64,000 nucleotides of DNA from Zingiber officinale. Lineage: Eukaryota; Streptophyta; Magnoliopsida; Zingiberales; Zingiberaceae. The translations under genes were made by a program, and so were the position numbers. The stretch spans positions 10,488,894 through 10,552,893 of the forward strand of contig NC_056002.1 of NCBI RefSeq assembly GCF_018446385.1, read 5' to 3'. Below are positions 11,421-21,830 of this stretch, piece after piece (positions within the stretch are counted from its first letter, which is position 1; every line of letters starts with the position of its first letter). The notes beneath the pieces are model-generated. The model was not told the origin of the DNA and made no database searches. It worked only from the letters and a program-made list of their open reading frames with translations.

Positions 11421-12164
11421 TCATGGATTATGGAGGACTGAAGTAGGTCGGTATATAGACCTGGCGTATGCTCACCAAGGATACAGGTCGAGACTCACAT
11501 CCTCACGGCATGGGATAAAGAGATCAAAAAGTACAGATCAGAACTCAAGATTAACAGAAGCAGATCGATGCACACAGGTCAGGATTTATAGCCTTATGGC
11601 TCAGGATACTTGGATCAATAAAACGTACAGGTCGGAATGTGTTAGCCAAGGGTACAAGTCAGGATTTATATCCTCATGGTCCAAGATAAACAAAGTTGGA
11701 GGCAGACATACAGGTCAGGTTAGATGAAGTCGGACGTACAGTTTAAGAGTAGGGATAAATAGAACCGAGCTAAGATATATAGGGCGACATGTAATGCTAA
11801 TAAGAGACAAGACCGATCGGGGGTTGCAATAGGAGATGCATAGGACAAGGTTAGAAGCACAGGTCTGGAGGCGATAGCAGATCGGGGTTAGCAAGATATC
11901 AAAACGGGGTTAGCAAGTGTAAAAACCTAGCGTAGCAATCACGAGCGGAGGATGCCAGGCACTACGGGACAAGCAAGCAAGAGAATTGTAATTGCTTGTC
12001 AGAGAATAATCAGAGTGTCAGGGAATATGCTAACAGTCGGGGCTTGTTACCTCTTTGGTTCTGTTGTCGTCCTATGAGAGGATGTCGCGTGTCATTCACC
12101 GCTAGACAAAGTCTGACAGCTGACATTCCCTGACGCCCACCAGACCCTAAAACATCCGTTGCAG

Positions 12165-12174
12165 TATAAAAAGG
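12165..12174 (+). promoter_or_regulatory. TATA box of the gypsy 5' LTR
   Basis: TATAAAAAGG, conserved in the 3' LTR at 25244-25253; it should start the genomic RNA. Confidence 0.65.
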
Positions 12175-12510
12175 ATGTTTTGTCCCTTATGCAGGTACGC
12201 TTACTCTTCATTTCTTACTCGTCTTTACCTTCCGTTCTTTGTCTGTGCTTCTGGGGAAAAAGTATTTGACTTGAGTGTCGGAGGGCCTGACCTGGGGACT
12301 TTTTCTCTGGTTTCTGGTCTCTAACGACTCGTGGGCTCGTCTGAGTGTGCACAGAGCCTTAGCGTCATCATCCCGGTCATCACCCTTCGTCATCCGCCCG
12401 TGTTAACCCTTCCGGAGGGTGTCAGGTAGATCGGACGCCGCAACGACTTTCCGTCAACTTCCAGTACATCGAGGCCCGCCTTCATCCGACTCAGCTTCCG
12501 GATGGGATCA

Positions 12511-12559
12511 AATTTGTTGTCGTCTGTGGGAATATAACCACCTATTCCGGAACGTGTAG
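12511..12559 (+). promoter_or_regulatory. Gypsy leader / primer-binding region
   Basis: Directly after the 5' LTR. CGTCTGTGGGAA (12521-12532) recurs at the same place in the minus-strand gypsy element (about 45382-45393), so it is a conserved leader or primer-binding feature. I could not assign the tRNA. Confidence 0.45.
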
Positions 12560-12763
12560 ATGGAGGAGTCTAGCCGCATCAATGTCACCATGACTGCAGG
12601 AGAATACGAGCTCTTCAAGGAGGCCAAGAGGCGAGTAGCCTCCGAGAAACAAGCAACCGTCTCGCGACCGTGCCAAGCTCCTGAAGCTTCCAAGGAGCCC
12701 ATCCCTGTTTCAGATCGGGGCTCTAAGAGAAAACAGCCTGAGGGGTTTCCCCAGGTTCTTTAT
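12560..12763 (+). pseudogene. Gypsy gag, N-terminal part, cut by the nested Copia element
   Basis: The ATG at 12560 opens a frame starting MEESSRINVTMTAGEYELF, about 50 bp after the LTR. The frame runs to 12763, where the nested element begins, and resumes in the same frame at 20016 after its 5-bp duplication. The minus-strand gypsy element has a matching start (MEDTGRLITVTLTKEELDML, 45343 down), which supports this as the real gag start. Confidence 0.7.
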
Positions 12764-13212
12764 TGTTGGTGCAACCTTAGGTCAAGGTTGACCTGGTTGA
12801 CCCGACTCGAGTTGACTTGACTCGAGTTGTATTTTGATGTTTGACTTGAGAAGATTGTTGATGCAACCTTAGGTCAAGATTGACCTAGTTGAGTTGCATG
12901 TTGATGTTTGACACTCGTGGAAGAGTTGTATTCTTGATGTGAGACAAGAATAGATGGTTGGGAGATTATTGGTGCAACCCTAGGTCAAGGTTGACCTGGT
13001 TGACCTGAAAAGTCCAAGTATGGAGACTTGGCAAACGGAAAAGTCCAAGCAGGGAGCTTGGCACGCGAGAAGTCCAAGTATGGAGACTTGCCTGGAAAAG
13101 TCCAAGCACGGAGACTTGGCACGGGAAAAGTCCAAGTATGGAGCTTGGAAAGTCCAAGTATGGAGACTTGGCGGGGAAAGTCCAAGCAGGAGTTTGGCAC
13201 GGAGAAAGTCCC

Positions 13213-13505
13213 GTGAGTGAAGCCAGGCGGTGGAAAGTCTGGTGAGTGAAGCCGAGCAATGGAGAAGTCACGTGAGTGAAGCAGGCAATGGAAATCTGGT
13301 GAGTGAAGCGGTGAAAATCCTAGTGAGTGAAGCTAGGTGAAAGTGGAAGTCCTGGTGAGTGAAGCCGGCATTCGGGAAAGTCCCGTGAGTGAAGCCGGGC
13401 AGGTTGGAAGTCCGGTGAGTGAAGCCAGATTGGAAATCCTGGTGAGTGAAGCCGGTGAAAACCCTAGTGAGTGAAGCTAGGTGAAAGTCCCGTGAGTGAA
13501 GCCGT
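13213..13505 (+). repeat. Array of GTGAGTGAAGC units in the LTR
   Basis: About a dozen copies at intervals near 30 bp, with variable linkers. Each copy contains GTGAGT, a near-ideal plant 5' splice site. The same array is at 18588-18872 in the 3' LTR. Confidence 0.8.
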
Positions 13506-13744
13506 GCAGGAAAATCCAGATGGATCAAGGGTGATCGGACATCGGTGTTGGGAAGTCCAAGTAGATCAAGGGGTGATCGGATACTTGGCACGAAGAGGAA
13601 AGTCAAGTGGGTCAAAGGATTGACCGGACACTTGGTGGAGAGTCTTAGCAGGTCAAGGGGGACCGGATGCTAAGCATGATGTACCAACAGTCAAGATTGA
13701 CCGGATGTTGGTTTGAACTTGGTTTGGGCGAAAACTTGTTGGAT

Positions 13745-14095
13745 CGATCGGTGATCGATCCGGTGATCATGAATATTCGATCGGTGCGGTGACCGATCGA
13801 ATACTATCGATAGCATCTTGTGTGATAACTGATCGATGCGGTGACCGATCGAGTCGATCGAAGCCGAGCAGGCGGGCGCGAGGGGCTGATCGGTCGGGAC
13901 CGATCGGCCTGGCTGATCGGTCCCCGATCGATCAGAAGTTCCTGATCGGTCTATGGACCGATCAGAGGTTCTGATCGGTCCATGGACCGATCAGACGAAG
14001 CAAAGGGCCTGATCGGTCCCGGATCGATCAGAGTTCTGATCGATCGTGGACCAATCGGGGGACCAAGCAAGGCCTCTTCCTGATCGGTCCACCGA
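13745..14095 (+). repeat. GATCGGTC..GACCGATC palindrome array (5' LTR)
   Basis: Repeated imperfect inverted repeats such as GATCGGTCTATGGACCGATC, each able to form a short hairpin. They lie just upstream of the TATA box. Palindromes upstream of the core promoter are a known trait of Sirevirus LTRs. Confidence 0.8.
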
Positions 14096-14629
14096 TCGAT
14101 CCCTCCTATGCCTTCTAGTTTCTTCTCTTCTTCGCATGTTATAAAAGAGGTTGAGAAGCTACTGTTGAACTGCTTCTTCTTCTCTTTGCCCCTGCTTCTT
14201 GCTGTGCTTGAGCTTTGCTGAGCTCTCTACTTCGTGAAGCTTCGTGTGAGCTTCCCCGGCTGGTCAGCTGCTGCTATCGTTCCGTGAAGTTGCTGCTTCG
14301 TCAACGGAAACCAGTCGAAGGCAAGATAGTGTGTGTTTTTACATTCTTATTGTTCTTGCTTCTTGTTGTATTTCTTGTACACTTATCTTGCTGTTGCAAG
14401 AGACTTTGTGGCGAGGTTTCTCCACCCAGAAGGAGTGTTTGATTTAGCCGGTTTTCCGGGGACTCATCCACCGACGGATTGATAGGGCTCGTCCACCTTA
14501 CGGACACGCCGAGGAGTAGGAGTTTCATCTCCGAACCTCGTTACATCGATGCGTTGAGGAAGAAACGCGAGAATTTGGGGCGGCTATTCACACCCCCCTC
14601 TCTAGCCGAGCACGAAGGATCCTAACAAG

Positions 14630-14641
14630 TGGTATCAGAGC
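14630..14641 (+). promoter_or_regulatory. Primer-binding site (initiator tRNA-Met)
   Basis: TGGTATCAGAGC two bases after the LTR, the standard PBS complementary to the 3' end of plant initiator methionine tRNA. Confidence 0.92.
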
Positions 14642-14688
14642 GAGGCCGCTCTTCGACGGATCAACACCCGGGGGAGCACGGGCTAGAG

Positions 14689-16158
14689 ATGGATCTCTAT
14701 GGAGAAGACATCACCATTCAACCCTTCTACGAGTCTCACGACAACTTCACATATTGGAAGGTAAGGATGATGTATTTTCTTAGAACTAATATGTTAAATT
14801 GGTTTTGTGTACAAGAAGGGTTTTCCCCTCCGATGGATGAGGAAGGAAAACCTATCAAGAAGAAGGAGTGGACGAAAGAGCAAATCCGACAATCCGAAAT
14901 CAATGACGAGGTAACAAAAATTATTGAATTTGCTTTACCTAATAATGTTTTGTGCAAGATAGATAGGTACAACAATGCCAAGGAGTTGTGGAACAACTTG
15001 GACAAACTCCATGAGGAGAGCTCCACTTCAAGCCATGAAGAGGAGCCTAGTGAGTCAAGTAGCTCACATCATGGAAGAAGCAAATTGGGAGTTGAGGGCT
15101 ACTCAACATCCAAGGAAGAAGAGGAGGAGAGTTCTTCTTCAAGTTCGAAGCAAGAAGAAGAAGCTTCTACCTCCGGGAGGGATGAAGAAGAGAGCTCGCA
15201 TCCACCCTCAACCCTAGGTAACTCAAGCAATTTAAGTTCAATCAAATTACATATTATGTGCTTTGAGTGTAGGGAACATGGACATTACAAGAGTAAGTGT
15301 CCAAAGAGGGTAAGAAAGACTCCACCGGCGCCAAAGGTCAAGGAAGCCGGAGTCCCGAAACGCAAGGGCAAGGAGCACATCGTGTGCTTTCAATGCAAGC
15401 AACGGGGACACTATCGGAGTCAATGTCCAAGGGGGAGGCAACCTCACAAGGGCAAGAGACCGGGCACATTGATAGGGGGAGCTAAGGCAAACCCTAAGGT
15501 ATCTTTTAAGGCTCATTCGTGCAATTCTAGTAGGATACATGCTAGTAATTTTATTGCATTAGTCAATAATGATGAGCATGTTAACACTAGAAATCAACAC
15601 ATGTGCTTAGGTGCTAAACATGTCAACCTAGATAGGGATACTACTAGGAATGCTAACCCTAGGTTTAACACTTCTAAGGTTAAGGAAAACCTAGGTAGAA
15701 ACCCTAAATCAACTAGACACATGCCTAGGAACACCTCAAGAAAGAATGACAAACCAAAACTTGAGGTATTAGAGAAAGAAAATCAAGTCTTGAGGTCAAG
15801 ACTTGACTCTCTAGAAAAGGCTTTTAAGGATTTGACTCTAGGGTCTAGGGGTCAAAAACCCAAGTCCAAGGACAAGAAAGGTTTGAGTCACAAACCTAAG
15901 TCCCAAATGGTCAAGCCCACCTATCATAATGTTCCATTCGATTATGGAACAAAACCTAGGGCTAGGAAGACCATTACCAAGGTTACAAGGGGAGTCACCC
16001 CTATAGTTGACCTTGATGAGACCCAAATGACCAAGGCTTCAAAGCCTAAGAGGGTCATTAGGAGGGTTGCTAGGGAAGTTATCCCTAGTGAATATTTAGT
16101 GAACCCAATGAGCTCTAATAGGTATTGGGTTCCTAGGAGCATCTTCTCTATCCCATAG
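14689..16158 (+). CDS. Gag protein of the non-autonomous Copia element
   Basis: The 489-codon frame starts at the ATG at 14689; the frame is open further up but only through the PBS. The N-terminal Copia gag domain is at about residues 15-120 (YWKVRMMYFLRTNMLNWF; AKELWNNLDKLHE). A Ser/Glu-rich acidic stretch follows at about 125-180. Two CCHC zinc knuckles are present: CFECREHGHYKSKC (C191, C194, H199, C204) and CFQCKQRGHYRSQC (C233, C236, H241, C246). A short coiled coil lies near 370-395 (LEKENQVLRSRLDSLEKAF), and the basic C-terminus ends RYWVPRSIFSIP. The role is particle formation and RNA packaging. The Sirevirus gag at 54920 has the same plan but one knuckle; its end (KIWVPKTSIFRVL) is also similar. 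The frame is intact, which suggests recent activity or selection. Confidence 0.85.
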   Translation: MDLYGEDITIQPFYESHDNFTYWKVRMMYFLRTNMLNWFCVQEGFSPPMDEEGKPIKKKEWTKEQIRQSEINDEVTKIIEFALPNNVLCKIDRYNNAKELWNNLDKLHEESSTSSHEEEPSESSSSHHGRSKLGVEGYSTSKEEEEESSSSSSKQEEEASTSGRDEEESSHPPSTLGNSSNLSSIKLHIMCFECREHGHYKSKCPKRVRKTPPAPKVKEAGVPKRKGKEHIVCFQCKQRGHYRSQCPRGRQPHKGKRPGTLIGGAKANPKVSFKAHSCNSSRIHASNFIALVNNDEHVNTRNQHMCLGAKHVNLDRDTTRNANPRFNTSKVKENLGRNPKSTRHMPRNTSRKNDKPKLEVLEKENQVLRSRLDSLEKAFKDLTLGSRGQKPKSKDKKGLSHKPKSQMVKPTYHNVPFDYGTKPRARKTITKVTRGVTPIVDLDETQMTKASKPKRVIRRVAREVIPSEYLVNPMSSNRYWVPRSIFSIP

Positions 16159-18151
16159 ATGGGTTAGAGAGTGTCAACTCCAATAAGAAGGGTAGTTAAC
16201 CCAACTTTGAGGAAATTGACACTCAAGGAGCATTTTCAAGGTTTTTGGGAACCTTTGAAAATGAAATGGAATAATCTTTATCATTCACTCCTTGGAAGAG
16301 TAAGGTGTGCCAAAGTGAGAATATATTAATCTTACTTTGAATTGACACAATTTGGAAAAACCTAGAGAAATGTCAAATTGGGATTTTGATATTCTCTTAG
16401 GTAATCAAGGCAATCCGGGCCTTAATTTAGAAGTGCTACTCTTGTAGAATTTCAAATGATATAAATCAAACAAGAGATCAAGAAATGCCAATTTGGGTTT
16501 TGACATTTTCTTGGAGCACTTTGGGCAATCAAGGGTTAAATTTTAAGTTAGCTAAGGCTAAGGATACTTAGATACGGATTTAGGTATTTTATTTGAGCTA
16601 ACTTGCCATGATTGGTTGCCATATGCCATGCCATGACATCATATTTATTTTATTATCATTTGAAATGTCATGATAATACTTAGGTTAGTTTATATGTCAT
16701 GTGTTAGTTTAGTTTCAAACTTTATGCCATGACATCATGACATTGGCACATGTTCTCATTTATGATACCATTTTATGCCATGTCATCATCTCTTGCATTA
16801 ATAATCAATTGAATTGATTTAAGGATGAAAAACATATTTTGATATTGAGATCAAATTTGTGTTTAGAAAATGCATGAGACCTTAGCCTAAGATACCTAAA
16901 CCCATATCTCACATCAAAATTGACATGGATGTGCTTGATACACTTTAGATGTGTGTGAGATATTAGGATCATGAATTAGGATCAAGGTGCATAGTTCTTG
17001 TACCTAGATGAGCCTAATTCAAGATATGGAGGATCATAGGGAAAGCTTGTGTACAAGTTATGTGCATATAGCCCTAAGATTATGGTCCTAAATTCAAATG
17101 GTTTTAAAAGCATTTTAAAATTGATTTGAAAAACCTTGATGAAGCTTTCCTAGTGATAGCATTCATCATTGAACATTGTGATACAAAGTTGAGTTAAACT
17201 TGAACTTTTTCAAAGTTTTTGAACTTTGTATCAAGATTGAAAAATGGAAACTACTTTCATAGAAAACTATTTTTCCATGGTAGTATATGTTATGAGGAAT
17301 GTATCCTCGAAATTTCACATTTTTCGAATTTTCTGGAATTTTCTAGGAGTTTCGAATTTGGAAGGAAATTTGAAATCGCCTATCAGTCCGGATCGGTGGG
17401 GACCGATCCAGAAATCTGATCGGTGCGGACCGATCCTGAAGCATGGATCGGTGCGCCGATCGATAAATTCGATGCAGGTGCGATCCGGTGAAGGCTGATC
17501 GGTGCGGGACCGATCCATGGGTTTCGATCGGTACCGATCGAGCGTGCCGATTCGATTTCATTGTTGGTCTGAAATTTCAGCGGAAGTTGGGTTTTGTAGA
17601 TTTCTAAAGGTTTGGAACTCCCAAAGACATTGTTGGTGCAATGGTCAAGGGGGAGTTGGCTTTTAGGGGGAGTTTTTACTCCTTAAGATTTTTAAGGATT
17701 AGTGATATGAGATTATCACTAAGTTGATTGTTGAGTTTAGTATCAAGGGGGAAATTAAGAGTTTCAATGAAAGGTATGGGACTTTCATTAGGAAGAAACT
17801 CTTGACCTTGATACTCTCCTTTTTCTTTTTGATATGTGTCAAAAAGGGGAGAGTGCTCATTGGAGAGTTATTGGAGAACCCAAGTTAGGTTATCGGTTTA
17901 ACCTAAGCTAGGGGAAGAATGTCAAGGAATGTTCGAGGAAGAACATTGGAATTCTTTTTGATGTGTGTCAAAAAGGGGGAGAATTATTGGAGAACCCAAG
18001 TTAGGTTATCGGGTTAACCTAAGGGGAGAATGTCCAGAGAATGTTCAAGGAAAGAACATTGGACATTGGAAGATGGTTGGAAAACCTAAGTTAGGTTATC
18101 GGGTTAACCTAACTTAATTATAGTTTTGTCAAACATCAAAAAGGGGGAGAT
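16159..18151 (+). other. Noncoding internal region with repeated polypurine tracts
   Basis: About 2 kb without a coding frame. It holds several PPT-like motifs: AAGGGGGAGTTGG (about 17647), AGGGGGAGTTT (about 17677), AAGGGGGAAATT (about 17746), AAAAAGGGGAGAG (about 17841), AAAAAGGGGGAGAA (about 17969) and the one abutting the LTR, AAAAAGGGGGAGA (18138-18150). A GATCGGTC palindrome cluster is at 17390-17540. Repeated sequence near 17870-18130 (AACCCAAGTTAGGTTATCGG) occurs three times. Confidence 0.75.
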
Positions 18152-20010
18152 TGTTGGTGCAACCTTAGGTCAAGGTTGACCTGGTTGACCCGACTCGAGT
18201 TGACTTGACTCGAGTTGTATTTTGATGTTTGACTTGAGAAGATTGTTGATGCAACCTTAGGTCAAGATTGACCTAGTTGAGTTGCATGTTGATGTTTGAC
18301 ACTCGTGGAAGAGTTGTATTCTTGATGTGAGACAAGAATAGATGGTTGGGAGATTATTGGTGCAACCCTAGGTCAAGGTTGACTGGTTGACTGAAAAGTC
18401 CAAGTATGGAGACTTGCAACGGAAAAGTCCAAGCAGGAGCTTGGCGCGCGAAAAGTCCAAGTATGGAGACTTGCATGGAAAAGTCCAAGTACGGAGACTT
18501 GGCAGGGAAAAGTCCAAGCAGGCACGGGAAATTCAAGTATGGAGACTTGGCACGGGAAAGTCAAGGGAGTTTGGCAGAGAAAGTCCCAGTGAGTGAAGCC
18601 GGCAATGGAAAGTCCCAGTGAGTGAAGCCAGGCGGTGGAGAAGTCCCGGTGAGTGAAGCCAGGCGGTGGAAATCCTGAGTGAGGCGGTGAAAATCCTAGT
18701 GAGTGAAGCTAGGTGAAAGTGGAAGTCACGGTGAGTGAAGCCGGGCATTGGAAAGTCCGGTGAGTGAAGCCAGGCGGTTTGAAGTCCCGTGAGTGAAGCC
18801 GCAGATTGGAAATCTGGTGAGTGAAGCGGTGAAAACCCTAGTGAGTGAAGCTAGGTGAAAGTCCGGTGAGTGAAGCCGGGCAGGGAAAATCCGGATGGAT
18901 CAAGGGTGATCGGACATCCGGTGTTGGGAAGTCCAAGTAGATCAAGGAGTGATCGGATACTTGGCACGAAGAGGAAAGTCAAGTGGGTCAAAGGATTGAC
19001 CGGACACTTGGTGGAGAGTCTTAGCAGGTCAGGGACGACCGGATGCTAAGCATGATGTACCAACAGTCAAGATTGACCGGATGTTGGTTTGAACTTGGTT
19101 TGGGCGAAAACCATGAGTGGATCGATCGGTGATCGATCCGGTGATCTGAATTCTCGATCGGTCCGGTGACCGATCGAGCATGCTAAAATGCTTATGTGAG
19201 ACTACCGATGGTCTGGCACCGATCGTGAGTCGATCGGCACCGAGAGGAATCGCCGTCGATCGCCATCATCCGACCGGCAACATCGCATCATGAAGCACCG
19301 AAGACCCGATCGGTCTATGGACCGATCAGGAGGTTCCCGATCGGTCCATGGACCGATCGGGGCGAAGCAAAGCTTCTTCCGATCGGTCCCGCACCGATCA
19401 GAAGTTCTGATCGATGCGTGGACCAATCGGGGAACAAGCAAGCCTCTTCACGATCGGTCCGGACCGATCAGAGTTCTAGCTGTTGCGACAACACTAGTTT
19501 CTTCATCTTCTTCGCAGGTTATAAAAGAGGTTGAGAAGCTACTGTTGAAATTCTTCTTCTTCTTCTCTTTGCCCCTGCTTCTTGCTGTGCTTGAGCTTTG
19601 CTGAGCTCTCTACTTCGTGAAGCTTCGTGTGAGCTTCCCCGGCTGGTCAGCTGCTGCTATCGTTCCGTGAAGTTGCTGCTTCGTCAACGGAAACCAGTCG
19701 AAGGCAAGATAGTGTGTGTTTTTACATTCTTATTGTTCTTGCTTCTTGTTGTATTTCTTGTACACTTATCTTGCTGTTGCAAGAGACTTTGTGGCGAGGT
19801 TTCTCCACCCAGAAGGAGTGTTTGATTTAGCCGGTTTTCCGGGGACTCATCCACCGACGGATTGATAGGGCTCGTCCACCTTACGGACACGCCGAGGAGT
19901 AGGAGTTTCATCTCCGAACCTCGTTACATCGATGCGTTGAGGAAGAAACGCGAGAATTTGGGGCGGCTATTCACACCCCCCTCTCTAGCCGAGCACGAAG
20001 GATCCTAACA
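18152..20010 (+). repeat. 3' LTR of the gag-only Copia element
   Basis: By eye it is identical to the 5' LTR over the last 413 bp (19598-20010 versus 14215-14627) and over almost all of the first 220 bp. The middle repeat zone differs by many small indels, and the palindromes differ in number and spelling. TATA box TATAAAAG at 19520-19527. Confidence 0.9.
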
Positions 20011-20015
20011 TTTAT

Positions 20016-21150
20016 CGCGACCCTGATTTGGAGTATTATTAGCCAGGACCCCATGGCCCCAGCCTTAAGAAAGAACAACCTCAAGTTTCTATGGCTGAGA
20101 GTTCCCTACCCAGAGACTCGAGGAAAGGTAAGGCTCTCATCATATTGGAAGTATTCCTAGAAGATCCGGATGAGAGAGTACCCTTCTTGGCCAGGATTTT
20201 GAACGAAAAATTACCTAAGGGTTACAGGGCCCCGTCGATCGGGGAATATGACGGGAGCAAAGACCCAGAGGATCACCTACGCAAGTTTAAGAATGTAGCT
20301 ATGTTGTACCAATATAGTGATGCTGTCAAGTGTCGAGTTTTCTTAAATACTCTATCCGGTTCGACACTAAAGTGGTTTTATGGGCTACCACAAGGATCCA
20401 TGTACATGTTTCTTGGATTTCAAGATGACCTTCCTTCGTCGTTTCGCTAGCAGCAAAAAATATCAGAAGACGGATCATTGCATTTCGCTCTTAAGCAAGG
20501 GTTGACCGAGCCTTTAAGAAGTTACATCAACCGCTTCAACCAAGTGACCCAGGACGTCCCCACCGCCACTTCAGAGATTCTGATGAGCGCTTTCTCCCAT
20601 GGATTAGGAGAGGGAGAATTCTTTAGAGATCTCATCAAAAATCCCGCTCGGAATTTTAATGAGATGGTGGAAAAAGCCACTTGCTATATCAAAGTAGAAA
20701 AAGCACAGGCAGCCCGGAGGAAAGCCGAGAGACCACCTCCATCTGTCAATAAGCCGGAAAGAAGGATACCTCAACCACCCCCTCAACCTCTTCCATGCGC
20801 TAGAGAAGCCAGGCCTACCTTCCAGCCGGGTCCGGAGGTTAGACCGACCCCCCGAGTCGCAGCTGTGCACGCTCCCCGACCTGGATCGTGGAACACTCGG
20901 TATTACATCTATCATTGATCTCGTACTCATGACACTAATTATTGTTTTCAGTTTGCTCAGGACTATAAGCGGGCTGCCGAGTTAGGCTTACCCCCGCCCG
21001 AGTTAGCCCCTCAAGTGCTCAAGATGATAGAAGAGCAGCGAGCCGTGGCTGGACAGGCCGGGCAACCCCGCCCCGACCTAGCTGGACCCAGTACTCATCA
21101 ACCCAGTACGAGAGGCCGAGAAAAGAGGCAACGCCGCCGTTCAAGAGATT
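20016..21150 (+). pseudogene. Gypsy gag, main part (broken)
   Basis: Continues the frame of 12560-12763. A stop TAG is at 20038-20040. The retrotransposon gag domain is clear: PFLARILNEKLPKGY, SIGEYDGSKDPEDHLRKF, VKCRVFLNTLSGSTLKWF, then FALKQGLTEPLRSYINRFNQ. Two compensating frame changes lie between about 20420 and 20478, with a TAG at 20448-20450, and a stop at 20916-20918. The C-terminal part after 20918 is in the same frame to the TGA at 21148. No zinc knuckle is seen. The gene is dead. Confidence 0.82.
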
Positions 21151-21153
21151 GAC

Positions 21154-21830
21154 ATGATTTCTGGAGGGCTAACCGATGGAGATTCGGGGAGAGCGCGCAA
21201 GTCCCATGTGCGTCTCTTGGAGGTCCACACTGTTGGATGCAACCAGGAGCAGGCTTTGGGCCTTGTCATCAGCTTTGGACCAGCAGACCTGGAAGGTCTG
21301 GAGTTGCCTCATGACGACGCCCTTATCATTAAGGTCATTATTGCCAACAGCCGAATGACTCAGGTTTTTGTTGACACTGGGAGCTCGGTTAATATTTTGT
21401 TCAGAACAACATTTGAGTTCGATGTCACTGAACTCCAGCCCGTGGCCACCTCTCTATACGACTTTACAGGCAATGAAGTAAAGCCAATGGGGCAGATCAA
21501 GCTGACCATATCTTTAGGAACCGAGTCATTGGTGCGCACTAGGAGGAGCACTTTTATAGTGGTTGATTCCCCCTCCTCTTATAATGTCATACTGGGAAGG
21601 CCCACCCTGCATGAATTTAGGGTTGTTGTTTCTACCTTCCATCAAAAAATCAAATTTCCCGTTGACGAGCAGGTCGGGGAAGTTAAGGGAGAGCAGAAGG
21701 TCTCTCACCGATGCTATATTGATATGGTCCGGGTGGAGTCTTGGAAGAATCAAAGGATGCAAGATGGTGGCGTCCATGCTGTCCAAGAAGAACCTTTGCC
21801 TATGGCCGAAGAACGATCATCCCTTGGGGG
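21154..21830 (+). pseudogene. Gypsy aspartic protease region
   Basis: In a different frame from gag. It opens with MISGGLTDGDSGRARKSH, then SFGPADLEGLELPHDDALII, the catalytic motif VFVDTGSSVNILF (D of DTG kept), SLYDFTGNEVKPMGQIKL and SYNVILGRPTLHEFRVVVST, the retropepsin flap and C-terminal parts. The expected run into reverse transcriptase does not follow: near 21830 the reading frame passes into the unrelated GC-rich block. Confidence 0.78.

Larger units (their letters stand above)
7728..12510 (+). repeat. 5' LTR of the gypsy element (split by an inserted solo LTR)
   Basis: Matches the 3' LTR at 23555-25591 along its length once the insertion at 8453-11279 is removed. It carries a tandem array of 66-bp units, a TATA box TATAAAAAGG at 12165-12174, and downstream the phrase TTGACTTGAGTGTCGGAGGG near 12268, also found in the LTR of the minus-strand gypsy element. 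Confidence 0.88.
12764..14627 (+). repeat. 5' LTR of the gag-only Copia element
   Basis: Order of parts: a unique start (12764-13015), AAGTCCAAG/GGAGACTTGG repeats (13015-13205), a GTGAGTGAAGC array (13213-13505), a region of single longer repeats, GATCGGTC palindromes (13745-14095), TATA box TATAAAAG (14140-14147), and the R/U5 part to ..GGATCCTAACA. Confidence 0.9.
12764..20010 (+). mobile_element. Non-autonomous Sirevirus-like Copia element (gag only)
   Basis: Bounded by a perfect TSD TTTAT (12759-12763 and 20011-20015). LTRs of 1864 and 1859 bp start TGTTGG and end CCTAACA. The internal part is 3.5 kb: tRNA-iMet primer-binding site, one gag ORF and about 2 kb of noncoding DNA with several polypurine tracts. 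There is no protease, integrase, RT or RNase H. Its gag, primer site, LTR 3' end and palindrome arrays resemble the Sirevirus at 53122-64000. Known analogues are gag-only derivatives (TR-GAG type) that borrow pol in trans. Confidence 0.9.

Noticed and set aside
13268-13615. 115-aa minus-strand ORF in the LTR repeats (and similar short frames at 12966, 18354, 18533)
   Set aside because: Made of GTGAGTGAAGC and AAGTCCAAG repeats; no independent coding support.
14215-14442. 75-aa ORF present twice (also 19598-19825)
   Set aside because: Lies in the transcribed part of both LTRs; duplicated because the LTRs are identical there. No domain.
14629-14688. Gag start at 14629
   Set aside because: That codon is GTG and lies across the primer-binding site; the ATG at 14689 matches the start layout of the Sirevirus gag.
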